DNA from: Pohlia nutans
Lineage: Eukaryota; Streptophyta; Bryopsida; Bryales; Mniaceae
Assembly (NCBI GenBank): GCA_022496805.1
Contig: CM040085.1
Location: forward strand, 9,391,811-9,455,810
DNA: 64,000 nt
Direction of reading: 5' to 3'
Made by a program: the position numbers and the translations under genes. A model generated the notes under the pieces. It did no database searches. It saw nothing but the letters and a program-made list of their open reading frames with translations, and was not told the origin of the DNA. Shown piece after piece: positions 1 through 11,504 of this stretch (positions within the stretch are counted from its first letter, which is position 1; the number at the start of each line of letters is the position of its first letter).

Positions 1-680
1 AAAAATTGCAGTCGCTACATCGAAAAGAAAGTCCAGTAGAATCGAACTTGAGAATTCTCAATCTTGTCATGGCCACTTCGAGACCCCAAAAAGGACTACC
101 GGTACCGGCAGTCCTTTTTCCACAATTTCAAGGGCGCATAATATACCATTGGAAAGGTATTCTCAAGACCTTTCCAACGGTATATTACACGCTCCCAGAT
201 TCCAAAAATTGCAGTCGCTACACCGAAAAGAAACTTCAGCAGAATCAAACTTCAGAAATTCTCAATCTCGTCATGGCCGCTTCGAGACCCCAAAAAGGAC
301 TGCCGGTACCGGCAGTCCTTTTTTCACAATTTCAAGGGCGCGTAATATACCATTGGAAAGGTATTCTCAAGACCTTTCCAACGGTATATTACACGCTCCC
401 CGATTCCAAAAATTGCAGTCGCTACACCGAAAAGAAACTTCAGCAGAATCAAACTTCAGAAATTCTCAATCTCGTCATGGCCGCTTCGAGACCCCAAAAA
501 GGACTGCCGGTACCGGCAATCCTTTTTCACAATTTCAAGGGCGCATAATATACCATTGGAAAGGTATTCTCAAGACCTTTCCAATGGTATATTACACGCT
601 CCCAGAGTCCAAAAATTGCAGTCGCTACATCGAAAAGAAACTCCAGCAGAATCGAACTTGAGAATTCTCAATCTCGTCAT
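1..680. repeat. Tandem array, about 203-bp unit, 3.3 copies
   Basis: The segment beginning ATTGCAGTCGCTACA recurs at 5, 208, 412 and 615, giving a period of 203-204 bp. Each unit carries a copy or near-copy of the palindrome TGCCGGTACCGGCA and an inverted pair of the form TATACCATTGGAAAGG ... CCTTTCCAACGGTATA. Copies differ by a few substitutions. The array runs off the left edge, so its true length is unknown. Open frames across it are a by-product of the repeat. Confidence 0.93.
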
Positions 681-1140
681 ATTTGGGTCTCCTTGTATTC
701 AAGTTTTGCTTGCCTTTTTGGACTGCCGGTACCGGCACTGCGTTTTTGGGTTCCCTTGTGTTCTAAGTGTTGCTAGTGATTTTGCACTGCCGGTACCGGC
801 ACTGCGTTTTTGGGTTCCCTTGTGTTCTAAGTTTTGCTTGTCATTTTGCACTTCCAGTACCGGCACTGCGTTTTTGGGTTTCCTTGTGTTCTAAGTTTGC
901 TAGTCATTTTGCACTGCCGGTATCGGCACTGCGTTTTTGGGTTCCCTTGTGTTCTAAGTTTTGCTTGTCATTTTGCACTGCCGGTACCGGCACTGCGTTT
1001 TTGGGATCTCTTGTGTTCTAAGTTTGCTAGTCATTTTGCACTTCCGGTACCGGCACTGCGTTTTTGAGTTCCCTTGTGTTCTACGTTTTGCTAGTCATTT
1101 TGCACTGCCGGTACCGGCACTACGTTTTTGGGTCCCTCCA
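665..1140. repeat. Minisatellite, about 64-bp unit, 7 copies
   Basis: The core CTGCCGGTACCGGCACTGCG recurs, with point changes, near 723, 787, 851, 914, 978, 1041 and 1105, a spacing of 63-64 bp. The rest of the unit reads roughly TTTTTGGGTTCCCTTGTGTT. The array directly follows the 203-bp array and shares the same GC-rich palindrome although the periods and the remaining sequence differ. Confidence 0.93.
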
Positions 1141-1181
1141 TTTGGCAATCTCTTTAGAATTAGCCTGGCCAGCATTATTCC

Positions 1182-1830
1182 TTAACCCTTTAACGTCCCA
1201 ATTCAACATCGTTTTCAAAGATGCGCTATAAAATGTTTGATAAAACCCTAAAATGGAGTAGATGTACAAATTAAGCTTGTAAATGTCAATGTGAAGATCA
1301 CGTTTGGATGGTTGGATGCATCATATTTTTATTAATATTTTTAATTTAATTTTAAAAGGTTTTCTCTTGAAATTCTCAAAAATGTAATGAAATTGGAATA
1401 ACATGCCCTATAAGATGGTATGGTTTTCATTATTTGATTTTACCTATTTTGGTAAATCATGTTTGAGGTCTCACTTTTTGAACTAAAAATGGAACTTGCC
1501 ATAAACCAATTGTGTTATTTTTCTAAAAATCATACTAACCTATTTTGAAGATCCAAACCGTTCAAAGAATTTTCAACTTGCACAAGAACCAAGAGTAATT
1601 TTGGTGGATGAAAACTGTCCAATCTAGATGAGATCCGGACAGATGATTTTTTTTTAAATAACACAATCGGTTCATGTCAAGTTTTATTCTTAGTTCAAAA
1701 AGTGAGACCTCAAACATGATTTTCCAAAATCGGTAGATTCAAATAATCGAAACCATACCACCTCATTGGGCATGTTATTCAAATTTCATTACATTTTAGT
1801 GAAATTTTTTAACGTACCTTGGCTGGACCT
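1182..1830. mobile_element. TTAA-type element, rearranged, with long internal fold-back
   Basis: The left end reads TTAA then CCCTTTAACGTCCC. The next 450 bp match, in inverted orientation, the complete element at 10376-10915. From about 1640 to 1812 the sequence repeats 1370-1540 in inverted order, making arms of about 170 bp around a loop of about 100 bp. No matching GGG-TTAA right end is visible, so the copy looks rearranged or truncated. Confidence 0.5.
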
Positions 1831-3456
1831 CCACCTTACCTTGTATTCAGTTTATTTGAATTTCTCAAGCAAAGGAATTTAAATTTAAAAATTATAGTGA
1901 AAGACTTGAGTTACAATCTGAGCACTGTGTCCTTGTTCACTGCAAAGGATTCATCATGTAAGGTAAAAAATTTCAGTTAAGCCGTAAGAATCTCATGAAT
2001 CTAATGAAGTAATTTCTTATGAGCAGAACCAGTGCCAGTACCGGTAGTGGTTTTTCAAGGTGTTGTGAGATCAAGAATGAGGTCTTTGAGAGAAGTGTCG
2101 GTACCGCCAGTACTCCTGGGGGGCAGTTCATGCAATTCACAAGGGCGCAAGGACACGGCTCAGATTGGAAGCATAAATTTCCAATGTCCTCATGCCAGGT
2201 TGCGTGGATCTCATGCGCGGCCAGGCTGCGTGCATCTCAGGGTTGCGTGGATCTCAAATTGGAAGCTCGGGTGCTTAGATTGGAAGCATGGTTGCCTTGT
2301 GCTTGTGCTCGTTTGTCCTCGTGCTCAGATTGGAACCCTAAATCGCTAAACCGGGTCCCTGAAGCTCTGAATATCTGGAGCTGGCTCACGTCATTTTGTC
2401 TCTATCTGACTCTGAGTTGGTCGACTCCGAGCTGTCTCAAAATCTCCAGAGCAGGCGAGGTTGCGTGGAATCTCCGGAGCAGGCGTTGGGTCCCTGTGGA
2501 CTGTCCGTAAATCCATGAAGTTTGCTGGCGTTTCGGATCTAGATCGATGACCTCGAAAGGTACTGCGGGTACCGGCACTCGTTTTCCTGGGGTTCCCTCT
2601 CTCTCTCAGTTGGTGGCGAGTCGTTGCGTGTTTGGCGTCGGTCAGTGCGAGTTAGTGCGTGTTAGGAGTCAATGCGAGTCAGTGCGTTCGATGGAAGCCA
2701 GCGCTGCAAGCCAGCGTTCGATAGATTGATTCCGAGTGAGTGTAGCAAAGGAAATTTGAATCTTGAATGCTGCCGGAATCTTGAATGTTGTCTGCCATGA
2801 ATGCTGCCGCACGATATTGAGCACAGCCGGTACCACCGTGAGCACTGCCGTTACCACCGTGAGCACTGCCGTTACCGGCATTGGCCTAAAACTGCCCCTC
2901 CGTGTAATCCATGAACCCTTGATTCCGCACTGCCGGTACCGGCATTGGTCTGGTGTTCTTTTTTTTGCTAGTACTGAGCTCATACTTGTGGGTGAAATCT
3001 GGCTCATGTGTTAATAGACAGTTGCGGGTGAAATAGACACTTGCGGGTGAAATTTGGCTCGATTGACTGATGTGTTAATAGACAGTTGTGAATTGTCAAT
3101 TAACTCTCCATTTTGTGCATGCAAGAGTGACAAGTATTAGTCTTACACGCACTGTCGTCCAATTAGCTGCACACAAAGGCTTTATAGGTACACATGCAAC
3201 GTTCTTCACTGAACCTGGTGATATAAGATTTGGCCCCATTTGAATCTAAATTTTCAGAATCCAGTCTTATACTCTCACTTTCATTGCCATAATATATGTG
3301 CATGTTAATGCTTAAATATGCTAATTGAATAAGTTTGAATGGGTTATGTACTTCAGTGTTTATTGTTTAAAATTATGTGAGATTCACTCTTGGTGCCATG
3401 CTTTGATTCTTTGAAGGTTAAGTGTTTGATTTTATTTTTAAAAAGGGGTTTAACTA
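1831..3456. other. GC-richer non-coding stretch with scattered GGTACC motifs
   Basis: No gene is convincing here. Single copies of the GGTACCGGCA-type motif lie near 2038, 2100, 2565, 2829, 2868 and 2932, outside the tandem arrays. Short direct repeats (GACAGTTGCGGGTGAAAT type) lie at 2985-3090. The 163-codon and 105-codon open frames at 2019-2510 overlap in different frames and have biased composition, so they are not called. Confidence 0.5.
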
Positions 3457-3627
3457 ATGTGGAGGTCTGTTGGTTTGTTTCATCTGCTTAGAGCTTGGCA
3501 AGATTATGGAGTCTTCAGAATTGCCGATTTCAAGAAGCGAAATAGAATGTCAAATTCACGACATTTTGAAGAGGGAGACTGGAAATTCCTCCTCTCGTTT
3601 AGAGAAACTGAGATTCCAGCCTCGAAA
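3457..3627 (+). other. Candidate upstream exon of the methyltransferase-like gene
   Basis: An ATG at 3457 opens 57 codons ending at a TAA at 3628. The peptide begins MWRSVGLFHLLRAWQDYGVF and has protein-like composition, with several W, F and charged residues. It lies 130 bp upstream of the first confident exon on the same strand. No good GT donor is visible. Reading on in the frame of the next exon meets two TAA and two TGA codons, so this could be a true exon with a misread junction or the decayed 5' part of the gene. Confidence 0.35.
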
Positions 3628-3756
3628 TAAATCCAAACTTAACATTCCCTTGTGCAGGATGGTATCTCTCCCTATCGTGCGGCTATATCTAAAGAATGAC
3701 GTTATGAGTTTGGCTGAGTTTGGCTGCGTTCTCTATGTTTCTTCATTGTCACACAG

Positions 3757-5133
3757 GTTGGTGCCTCTAGACAGCTTTTCTTTGATGGTAAGGCTGTAGA
3801 GAAACCGGGGGTTGATCTAGTCATTGGAGAGTATCCAGATGGGTTGAGGGTCCCCGGTGTTTCTGACCCTCCATCTCAGGTTCCTAATTGGAATGAGAGC
3901 TTTGAGGGTTTTCTGAAAGTGACCATGGGGTTTGCATATGCATATCTCTATGACGATGGTGCATTTCTCCTTTTTTACCCCGACAGTCCCATTGTCAGAA
4001 AAGAAGTAATGTCCTACTTTAAAAACTATAAGATGAAAGTAATTGATGAGTGGACTATCATCAACTACCTCCATCTAGCAAACCCGCTCCATCCCTCCAA
4101 AAATGCGAGCTCCTCTACATTTTTTAATTTTCTTCAATTTTTTTATATTTTTGCACATGTTTTTTAATATGACCTTCTATGTATTAATATTCATTGTTTT
4201 TTTATAGACTTTGAAGTTCAAGGCGGTTCTTCTCGCCCGTGATGTTCCCTCTACGGCGGCAAGGCAGCCACCTCCTCTACTTATCGCTAAAGACTCCTCT
4301 ATTCCCCAGGTTGACTTAGCGTGTGATGATGTTCTTTTCAACGCTGTGACGTTGGAGTCACAGCTATTGAGGAAAGACACAGGCAAACCATGGCGTGGTC
4401 CGAAAGAGAAATCTGAGGTTCTGATGAAGTTGTTTGTGTATGGACTAACTCCAGCTAATGGTATCGTGGCAGACCTCACTGCATCCACAGGTAATTTTAT
4501 TTTTATTGAATGAATTGCACATTCAATATCATGTGATTTTTACCCTTTGTTTCTAATAAACCTTTTCTGCTCTGTTGTGCAGGTGCGTCTATCCGTGCAG
4601 CTAGGGCTTGCAACCGTCACATTCTAGCTCTTGAAAGTGATTCAAAGCTATTTGCTGAGGTCTTGAAGCCCCTCGTTGCTTCTCAGACCCGTACAGCACC
4701 ACCTGACACCGCTTTCATCCAGCTTCCTGATTTCGATGATGAGACCGTTTGTGACGAGCCCCTTGAAGCTACATGTGAGTAAGTTTGATTGGTTATTTAA
4801 TGCAAATTGCAAATACTGGTTAGTACATCTACATCTGTATACGATTTCTAATATTTTAACCGTTCTTTGATTTGCAGTTTGAAAAGCGCTAAACCACTAC
4901 AACGACGCCGTTTAAACCTTAGACAGTCCTTGCAAAGTTTGGTTAGCCCTGATAGTTCCCCTCAAGGACTGCCAGTGTATGCCGAAGCCCTGGCAACATC
5001 ATTTGCCAATGCTAGTCCTAGTAGTTCTTCATGTTTTTCCCGGGGTTTTTCCACACCGCGTCGACACTATGATCCACGTGTGCTCTCATATGTCGATGTG
5101 AGTGCTATTGAATCTGACGCAGATTCACCTTGA
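3757..5133 (+). CDS. Beta-class DNA amino-methyltransferase-like protein (multi-exon)
   Basis: Likely exons are 3757 to about 4107, 4208-4490, 4583-4778 and 4878-5133 (stop TGA). Clean junctions are ACAG|GTAATT to GTGCAG at 4490/4583 and GA|GTAAGT to TTTGCAG at 4778/4878, each keeping the frame. The donor near 4107 is unclear; a GC-AG junction would join in frame. The order of motifs fits beta-class N4/N6 DNA methyltransferases: a motif-IV-like SDPP, then a segment ending DEWTIINYLHLANP, then PWRGPKEKSEVLMK, then the SAM-site region ADLTASTGASIRAARACNRH followed by ILALESD. The SAM motif lacks the usual FxG pattern. A basic, Ser-rich tail (SPSSSSCFSRGFS) follows. About 360 residues are covered; the N terminus is incomplete. 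Activity cannot be judged from sequence. Confidence 0.6.
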
Positions 5134-6153
5134 TTGTACGGTTTGAGTATTTATTTATTTCCCCATCATTTCTTGATTCTATAACGACTTTGAATGCATT
5201 ATCTTTAGATTCTGTAACGAGTTTTCAATGTTTGAAGCTAGAAAATTCCATTAACAACTCTAAACATACACCCCTAAATCCACGGCTATAGGTCCTTTTC
5301 CTAAACAATACTTCAGAAATATTCATTAATTACACCCTAAAACCGCGGTAATAGGAGGTACTTCAAAATCCTACACCCTGAAATTTTTCCCTAAATTTCT
5401 GCTCACTGCTCACTGCTCACATACTAGCATTTCCCGTATTGGATTCAGCCTGCTCCCAAATTTTTATTTAAAAAAAAAAAAATTGTTTAAACTTCAAAAT
5501 TGACAAGGCGAAGGAAAAAAAAGGAAGACAGGTGGAAGACTAGAAGAAAAAAAAAAAAGGAAGACAAGAGGAGGACAAGAAAGAAGACAAGAATAAAATA
5601 CAAGATAAAAGAAAAGATAAGATAAGATAAAGATAAAGATAAACTAAAAGATAAAGACAATGATGAGAAATAAATTAAACAATTGTTTCTTTATAGTGTA
5701 GGGGATTGTAGAAAGACAAAAATCTTTGTTTTTAAGAGATTTTTTCAAACTATTTTTTTAATGCGCGTGGGGGCCAAGTGCATGATTATATGGCCAAGTG
5801 CAAAATTAGCGAATTGGGTGTTTACCATGGTATTTGGTAATCTTTTTTATATTCCTAATCTTTATTCGTGGTGTTTTATCAAATTGGAATGATTGGGGTA
5901 TTTTTGTAGACTGTTTTGGGATCTTATTTAGATTTGGCCATGGATTGGAATTCTTGCTTGAAATTCGTAAGTTAGTAGGTTTTGTCTACTTAACTATGGG
6001 TTTTGGTATTTTATTGCCATAAGTTGGGTATTTAGAAGGATGATGTTAAGTTGTACTCTCAATGAGGGTTTAGGTGTGTTAGAATTTAGAACAATGCTAA
6101 GCTCTAGAATAAAATATAGATTTGACCCATAGTTAACTAGGAGTAGAAGTGAC
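5134..6153. other. 3' flank of the gene; purine-rich low-complexity tract
   Basis: AT-rich DNA follows the stop codon. From about 5505 to 5670 one strand is almost purely purine (GAAGA, AAGATAAGATAA runs). A short direct triplication CTGCTCA lies near 5400. No further gene is seen. Confidence 0.5.
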
Positions 6154-6157
6154 TTAA

Positions 6158-6693
6158 CCCCTAAATGACCGATCGACCATTTTCTGATTGCAGCCCAAAC
6201 AACAATGACTGCCATGGGCAAAAAATGACATTTTTCAAGTTTCCATTTTTTTTTTAAATTGGGGTTAAGATCATGTTCTAGTATTTTGATACATCTCATT
6301 TGCAACATTGAGGTTCACTAAGGACTTTTTTGAAAACAAAGACCTCAATATTGTCCTCGTGTTATAATTCTGACTATTTTGGGAAACTAATGATGTTCAC
6401 TCATTTGAAAATTTTGCCTTTTTAAATTTTAGAATAGAATGTCTAGTTCTAACTAATCATACCAAATTTCAAATTCTAAAAATAAAAGTTGTAATTTTGA
6501 TGAATTTTAAATGGTAAATGCTCTTAAATTCATTAAAGGAGTATCTAAAACTTTTTTGGAGGTTTGACCATACAGATAATTACTAAACATCATGCTTCTC
6601 ATTTTTTCTTTTGGACCAAACTTCATCAAAGTTGCAGAAGTAACATTTTATAACACTTCTAGGTTTTGTCTTCACCCGCGTGTCATTTAGGGG
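6158..6693. mobile_element. TTAA-type (piggyBac-like) MITE, 536 bp
   Basis: The ends are TTAA then CCCCTAAATGACC on the left and, on the right, GTCATTTAGGGG then TTAA. The two TTAA copies (6154-6157 and 6694-6697) are direct repeats. The interior is AT-rich with no transposase. Confidence 0.8.
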
Positions 6694-6697
6694 TTAA

Positions 6698-8037
6698 GCT
6701 AGAGTAGAAAATTAGATGGTTGAGTTCATGGATGAATAAATCCATGGATGGATGAAGTTGTGTAGTTGAGAATTCAAATCTTTTGTTGTGTAGGGGAGAG
6801 AGAATTAGTTTTCTTAGAACTTGGTGGAGCTGTGGCGGTAGAGGGAGAGAGAGAAAGAAATAGCTAGTCCCTTGGCCAGGGTCTCGTGAGGAGATTGAGG
6901 CTCTTGGTCAAGTGTTGTTGTGAGCATTTGCTGGTGAGTGACATGATGTTGTGACGGTCGTGGTATTGTTGTGGAGTTTGGACAAGGACAAGATCATGGT
7001 GGATCAAGTTGGTGGTAGTAGTTGAAGATCGCGGCGTGAAGACCGGTTTGATGAGCGTGAAGATCTAACGGCGCAGTGGCAGATCCAAACTTTGCTTGTG
7101 GTTGGTTCAAAGTCTCTAGCAGTGGCATTTGTAACAATCTGTTCGTGTGGATTCTTCGTGGAGAGACTACAAGCACTTCGGGGAGAGACTACAAGCACTT
7201 CGGCAGCCCGTGGTTGTTGGTGACAAGGAAGGGAGTTCAAGCTTTGAAGATTCAACCTTTGGTTGGGATAACAAGCTCTACATCGAGGGTCAACAACTAA
7301 TTCTGCAATCCTTAAAGGTTCATTTTGTCATTGTGATTAATTGGCTTAATGAATTGCAATATTAATTGCACTTTTAAGATTATTGGTTAAGTTTATGTGG
7401 TGTTGTATTGGCCGTGTCATATTCATGTCAAAGATGGAATTCCAACCAACTGGGCAATTGATGGAGTGAATTGGCTTACTAGTTGGTTAGTTGGAAGAAT
7501 GTCATGTGACTCTCACGCAGTCCCCTATTTTTCCCGTTTGATGTTTACATTTCAAGGTTTGATTTCCAACTTATAGGACAATATGGCTTAATTTCAGACC
7601 CTATGAGTGCGATGATGAGGTTTTTGTCATGCTCTTCATGTAATCCTTCCTACTGTAGCTAAGAGTTCAATCTTTCCAGAACCTCAATTTCTTGGGTGCC
7701 TCAAGCTTCTAGATTGGTTTTAATACATGGTGGTTTAATTTATTGATCATGTGGTGTGATGTCAAGTTAGTGAGTAACTAGTCAATGTGATCGAATTTAG
7801 TGTTTCATGAATACTTCAGATTAAGTGGTTGCATTCACAACCACTTGTATGGCCATTGTCTAACCAATTACTCTCTCTGTTTACTTTCTGGATGGCTTGA
7901 TTACTTTGTTATTTTTTTGTCAATTTTGAACTAGTTCACCCTAGCACAACCTCCTTTCTTTACTCCTTAGTTTATTCCTCTCTTCTCTAGTTTACTCTTA
8001 ATTACTTTAGATTAACCTAGTTCCTTTTATTTAACTC
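6698..8037. other. Non-coding stretch
   Basis: No supported gene. A 21-bp direct duplication (GAGAGACTACAAGCACTTCG core) lies at about 7160-7202. GC content rises between 6820 and 7260, but no long protein-like frame was found. Confidence 0.45.
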
Positions 8038-8449
8038 CACGGGGAGGTCACTCCATTGTCAAGTTGAACACCACGTGCGAACAAAGTTTGCTACCCCTAT
8101 ATTATATGCCATAAATAATTTTAAAAATTATGATATTTTTTCTACATATACATAACCATTGATAACATCTTTTGTATATTTTTTTGAAATTTGTAGTCAT
8201 CTTCATTTTTTTTAGTAATTGTTTTAGTTCATTTCTACGTCATTCTAGTTAGAAACAGTATGTTTTATAAAAAAAAAAAGATCATCAAATTTGGTTATCT
8301 TTTTTTAGGGTGTAATAGATACTGAGTATATCTACTCATGAAAAAAAATTGATAAAAGTTTGACCCATTTTGGTGATGCAACTTAAAAAAAGTAGATTTA
8401 TTTTGTTCGCACGTGGTTTTCAACTTGACAATGGAGTGACCTCCCCGTG
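8038..8449. mobile_element. hAT-like MITE, 412 bp, 8-bp target duplication
   Basis: The terminal inverted repeats start CACGGGGAGGTCACTCCATT and match for 48 bp with one mismatch. Both flanks carry the same 8 bp, TTTAACTC (8030-8037 and 8450-8457). The near-perfect TIRs and the perfect duplication indicate a fairly recent insertion. An 8-bp duplication is typical of hAT. No coding capacity is seen. Confidence 0.88.
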
Positions 8450-9224
8450 TTTAACTCGTTCACCCAATTTCCCATTAATCTACCTAATTTACTCAAGCTA
8501 GCCTCAATTTGTAGAGATGATGCCCTACATTTTGTCAATTGAACCAAACTTCATCAATATGAGCACTTGAGCCGCGTGACCAGTCAAAGTGTCATACAAA
8601 TTGGGCCGAGGGGTTGCGGTCTAAGTAAACCCAAGCAATGGACTCCTAGAACTCTTAATTCACATGTTACTATAAATAGATGATAAATTAAGACAAAGAT
8701 GAAAAGGTCAAATCAAGCTGAACAACGCAATCTAAGATCAAATCAATGAGAATGAAGGTAAAATAGGACAAAGAGAGAGAAAAAGATAAATCAAAGGTAG
8801 AGTGGGATAACCCAAGGTTACATCAAGGAAATTAAAGGAAAATGAGGCAACGTCAAAGGTGAGTCTTAAAGTAAACTAGGTTGAATCAAGGGAAATAAAG
8901 GTGAATCGGTTACACATGGCAACTAAGACAAATGCAGGTACAATGAGTGACCTAAGGGGAATCTAAATATTTTTTGTTCCAGGTTGCCCATTAGATTCAG
9001 GCAACGACCAGAAAATGGTCGTTTGAGCGTTTAGTTGTTAATGCTAGAGTGGCATACTTTGACAATCTTCTTTTGAGGTGAATGTTCAATTGGATATGAA
9101 TTTGGTGATGGTGTTGACCACTCGAGAACACTAATGCCAAGCCCACAAAGGCTTTTTATGACATTTTTGGATGACATGGTGCATTGTCATGCTGAAAATG
9201 AAATGATTCAGGTTTAAGTCTAAA

Positions 9225-9507
9225 TACGGTAGTACTATAGCTGGGTTGCCAAAAAAATAATTCCAAAATAATAAAATGTAAAAGCACCGGAAATTATGAG
9301 GACCAAAAAATGGACATAAAATAAATTATTTTTAGCTATACTTGTCTATCTCTAAGCTATTTTGGGTTAGTTTGGGCCATTTTTAGTATTGTTTTTGCTA
9401 AAAACGAAAATCAAGAAATTGATTTTTTTAGGAACAAACCTTATTTTACAAAAAGATATTAAATACTCGTTTGTGGGTGGCAACCCAACTATTCATGGTA
9501 CTACGGT
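9225..9507. mobile_element. Probable MITE with 26-bp imperfect inverted ends
   Basis: The left end reads GTAGTACTATAGCTGGGTTG and the right end is its near-complement, CAACCCAACTATTCATGGTA followed by CTAC. No clear target duplication was found, so the superfamily is unassigned. Flanking DNA from 8458 to 9224 and from 9508 to 10270 shows no supported gene. Confidence 0.5.
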
Positions 9508-10269
9508 AATCAATTGATTTCATCAACTTTGATTGCAAAACTGGACAATACAATGTTCCATTCATATTACCTCTTATCTGGCAGCAGTAACCAACCTCTT
9601 GAGTTGACATGTATGTATCCCATACCATTATGGAACCTCGTCCATGCATCTTTACACCATTATAGAGTCTCTTCCATGCTTCATGAATGTATGTATACTG
9701 GCAGTGTATCACTTAGATAGTTAACCCTTAGCATAGAAATACCAGAAACCGCGAAAATAAGGAGATTTGGATATTTGAAATAAAATTGTATCTTAGGACT
9801 CAATTTTTTTATATAGAAGAGAAGAAATCATAAAGAGGCAAAGTGATTTCATATTTTTATCCCATATAGATATTTTTCTACAATTTTTCTAAGTGGGAAG
9901 TATTTCAAACCTCTTAGTGATTACATAGGCTCATCTTAAACTGATACTAGAATTAATCCGAAGTCAATATATGGGCTGATTCATCATTCTACCCAAAATA
10001 AAGAAAATACAAGAAGCCGATTGGTCAACACTAATCTCCTAAAAACGGTTTATGGTCAATGTCTTAATTGTTTCAATGTCAATCTACTACACAACTTTTG
10101 GGCCTTCACGGTTTATGGTATTCCCACTTTACCGCCCAGCCCTATTCTGTAGAACCTCAGATTTCTTGTGCTTTTTCTTTAAACTCTCTAGGTTGAAATT
10201 AGGGGTACTATTAATAGTAATCACCCATAAAAATAGAAGCATAATTTAATCAAACAAGTGTTGGTTAAA

Positions 10270-11463
10270 CCTTAGTAAGATTGGACCGTTGGATTGGAAG
10301 ATCACATTGTGTCTTTGAACCGTATCATACACACTTAAAATCAAGATTTTAGAGGGTGTGTGATTTCAAAGTTTACCCTTTGATGCGTCGTCGTCCATAT
10401 AATGAACGACAAACAAATTGCAACCTTTCTCTTGACTACATCATGTATAGTTTTTCATCCATCCAAATTTATCTTGGTTCTTGTGCTAGTTGACTATCAT
10501 TTGTACGGAATGGATCTTCAAAATAAGACATTGTGATTTTTTGAAAAACAACACAATGGGTTTATGTCAAATTTCATTCTTAGTTCAAAAAGTGAGACCT
10601 TATACATGATTTTCCAAAATAAGTGGAATCATATAATGGAAACCATACCATCTCGTAGTGCATGTTACTCCAATTTCATTACAATATTTTTTAGATTTTT
10701 TTTGTTAATTTGGGATTTTAAATTGAATTTTAAGAGAAAACCTTGCAAATTTAATTTAAAAATATTAATAAAAAATAGGATGAATCCAACCGTATAGATG
10801 AAATCTTCACATTGACATTTACAACTTTGATTTGCACATCAACTCCATTTTTTTTTATTATCAAACATTTTATAACAAATCTTTGAAAACAATGTTGAAT
10901 CAAGACGTTTAAAGGTTGAATAGAATTTGGGTTAAATTTTCAAAATTGAAAGTCAAGCGGTTCACCAATGACCTATGTCAACACCTCTCCATTGCAATCT
11001 TTCATGTCAAGAACTCACTCACACATATTTTATTATGATTTTAAAAAGTGAAAGTGACTTATCCATATACGATTTAGGACAAAATTTATACATATAAATA
11101 TAAAAGGAGTTGGTACATTGATCAAGATCGGAATACATACACTAATGGAACATGAACAAGAGAACACGGTTCAAAAAATAAAAAAAGATAATAAACTTCC
11201 AAACACAAGAAATACCACATAATACATGTGTTGTATTTGTTTGTATTTGCTATATTTTTGAGGTATTTGTAGTAGTTTGGTGCTTTGTAGATAAGTGTTT
11301 TGAGAATCAATTTTTTTTTTTTTTTTTTTTTTGAAGTGTATGCGTGAGACGAAGCCCCATATCTGACCTTCAAACATTGATGTTTGGTTTGGAGTAGATC
11401 TTACGGTAGGTTGCAAAAACATGCCTTTGCAAACCACAATGTGATTGTGTGGGTTGTAAAGGA
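10270..11463. mobile_element. TTAA-type element related to 31379-32181, left end unclear
   Basis: Outside the nested insert at 10376-10915 this stretch parallels the complete element at 31379-32181 for several hundred bases, for example the shared GACCTATGTCAACACCTCTC-like and CTTCCAAACACAAGAAATAC segments. The right end is GTAAAGGA then TTAA. The left terminus is not recognisable. A 20-plus run of T lies near 11311. Confidence 0.6.
10376..10915. mobile_element. TTAA-type MITE nested in another TTAA-type element
   Basis: The ends are CCCTTTGATGCGTC and GACGTTTAAAGG, flanked by TTTA and TTGA, both one change from TTAA. The related element at 31.6 kb is uninterrupted here and reads CAAAGTTAAATAGAATTT, so removing this insert restores a single TTAA. 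Its interior matches 1186-1640 in inverted orientation. Confidence 0.82.
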
Positions 11464-11504
11464 TTAAAGGTACTTTCAAAATTGGAAAATTTATATGGCA
11501 TGGT

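Noticed and set aside
6..1185. Several open frames of 74-180 codons over the tandem arrays
   Set aside because: They repeat with the array period and merely reflect its lack of stops.
2019..2510. 163-codon open frame and an overlapping 105-codon frame
   Set aside because: Two overlapping frames in GC-rich, repeat-derived DNA, with Cys/Ser/Arg-biased composition and no motif.
5505..5670. Purine-rich tract as a possible matrix attachment or regulatory site
   Set aside because: Simple low-complexity sequence with no further support.
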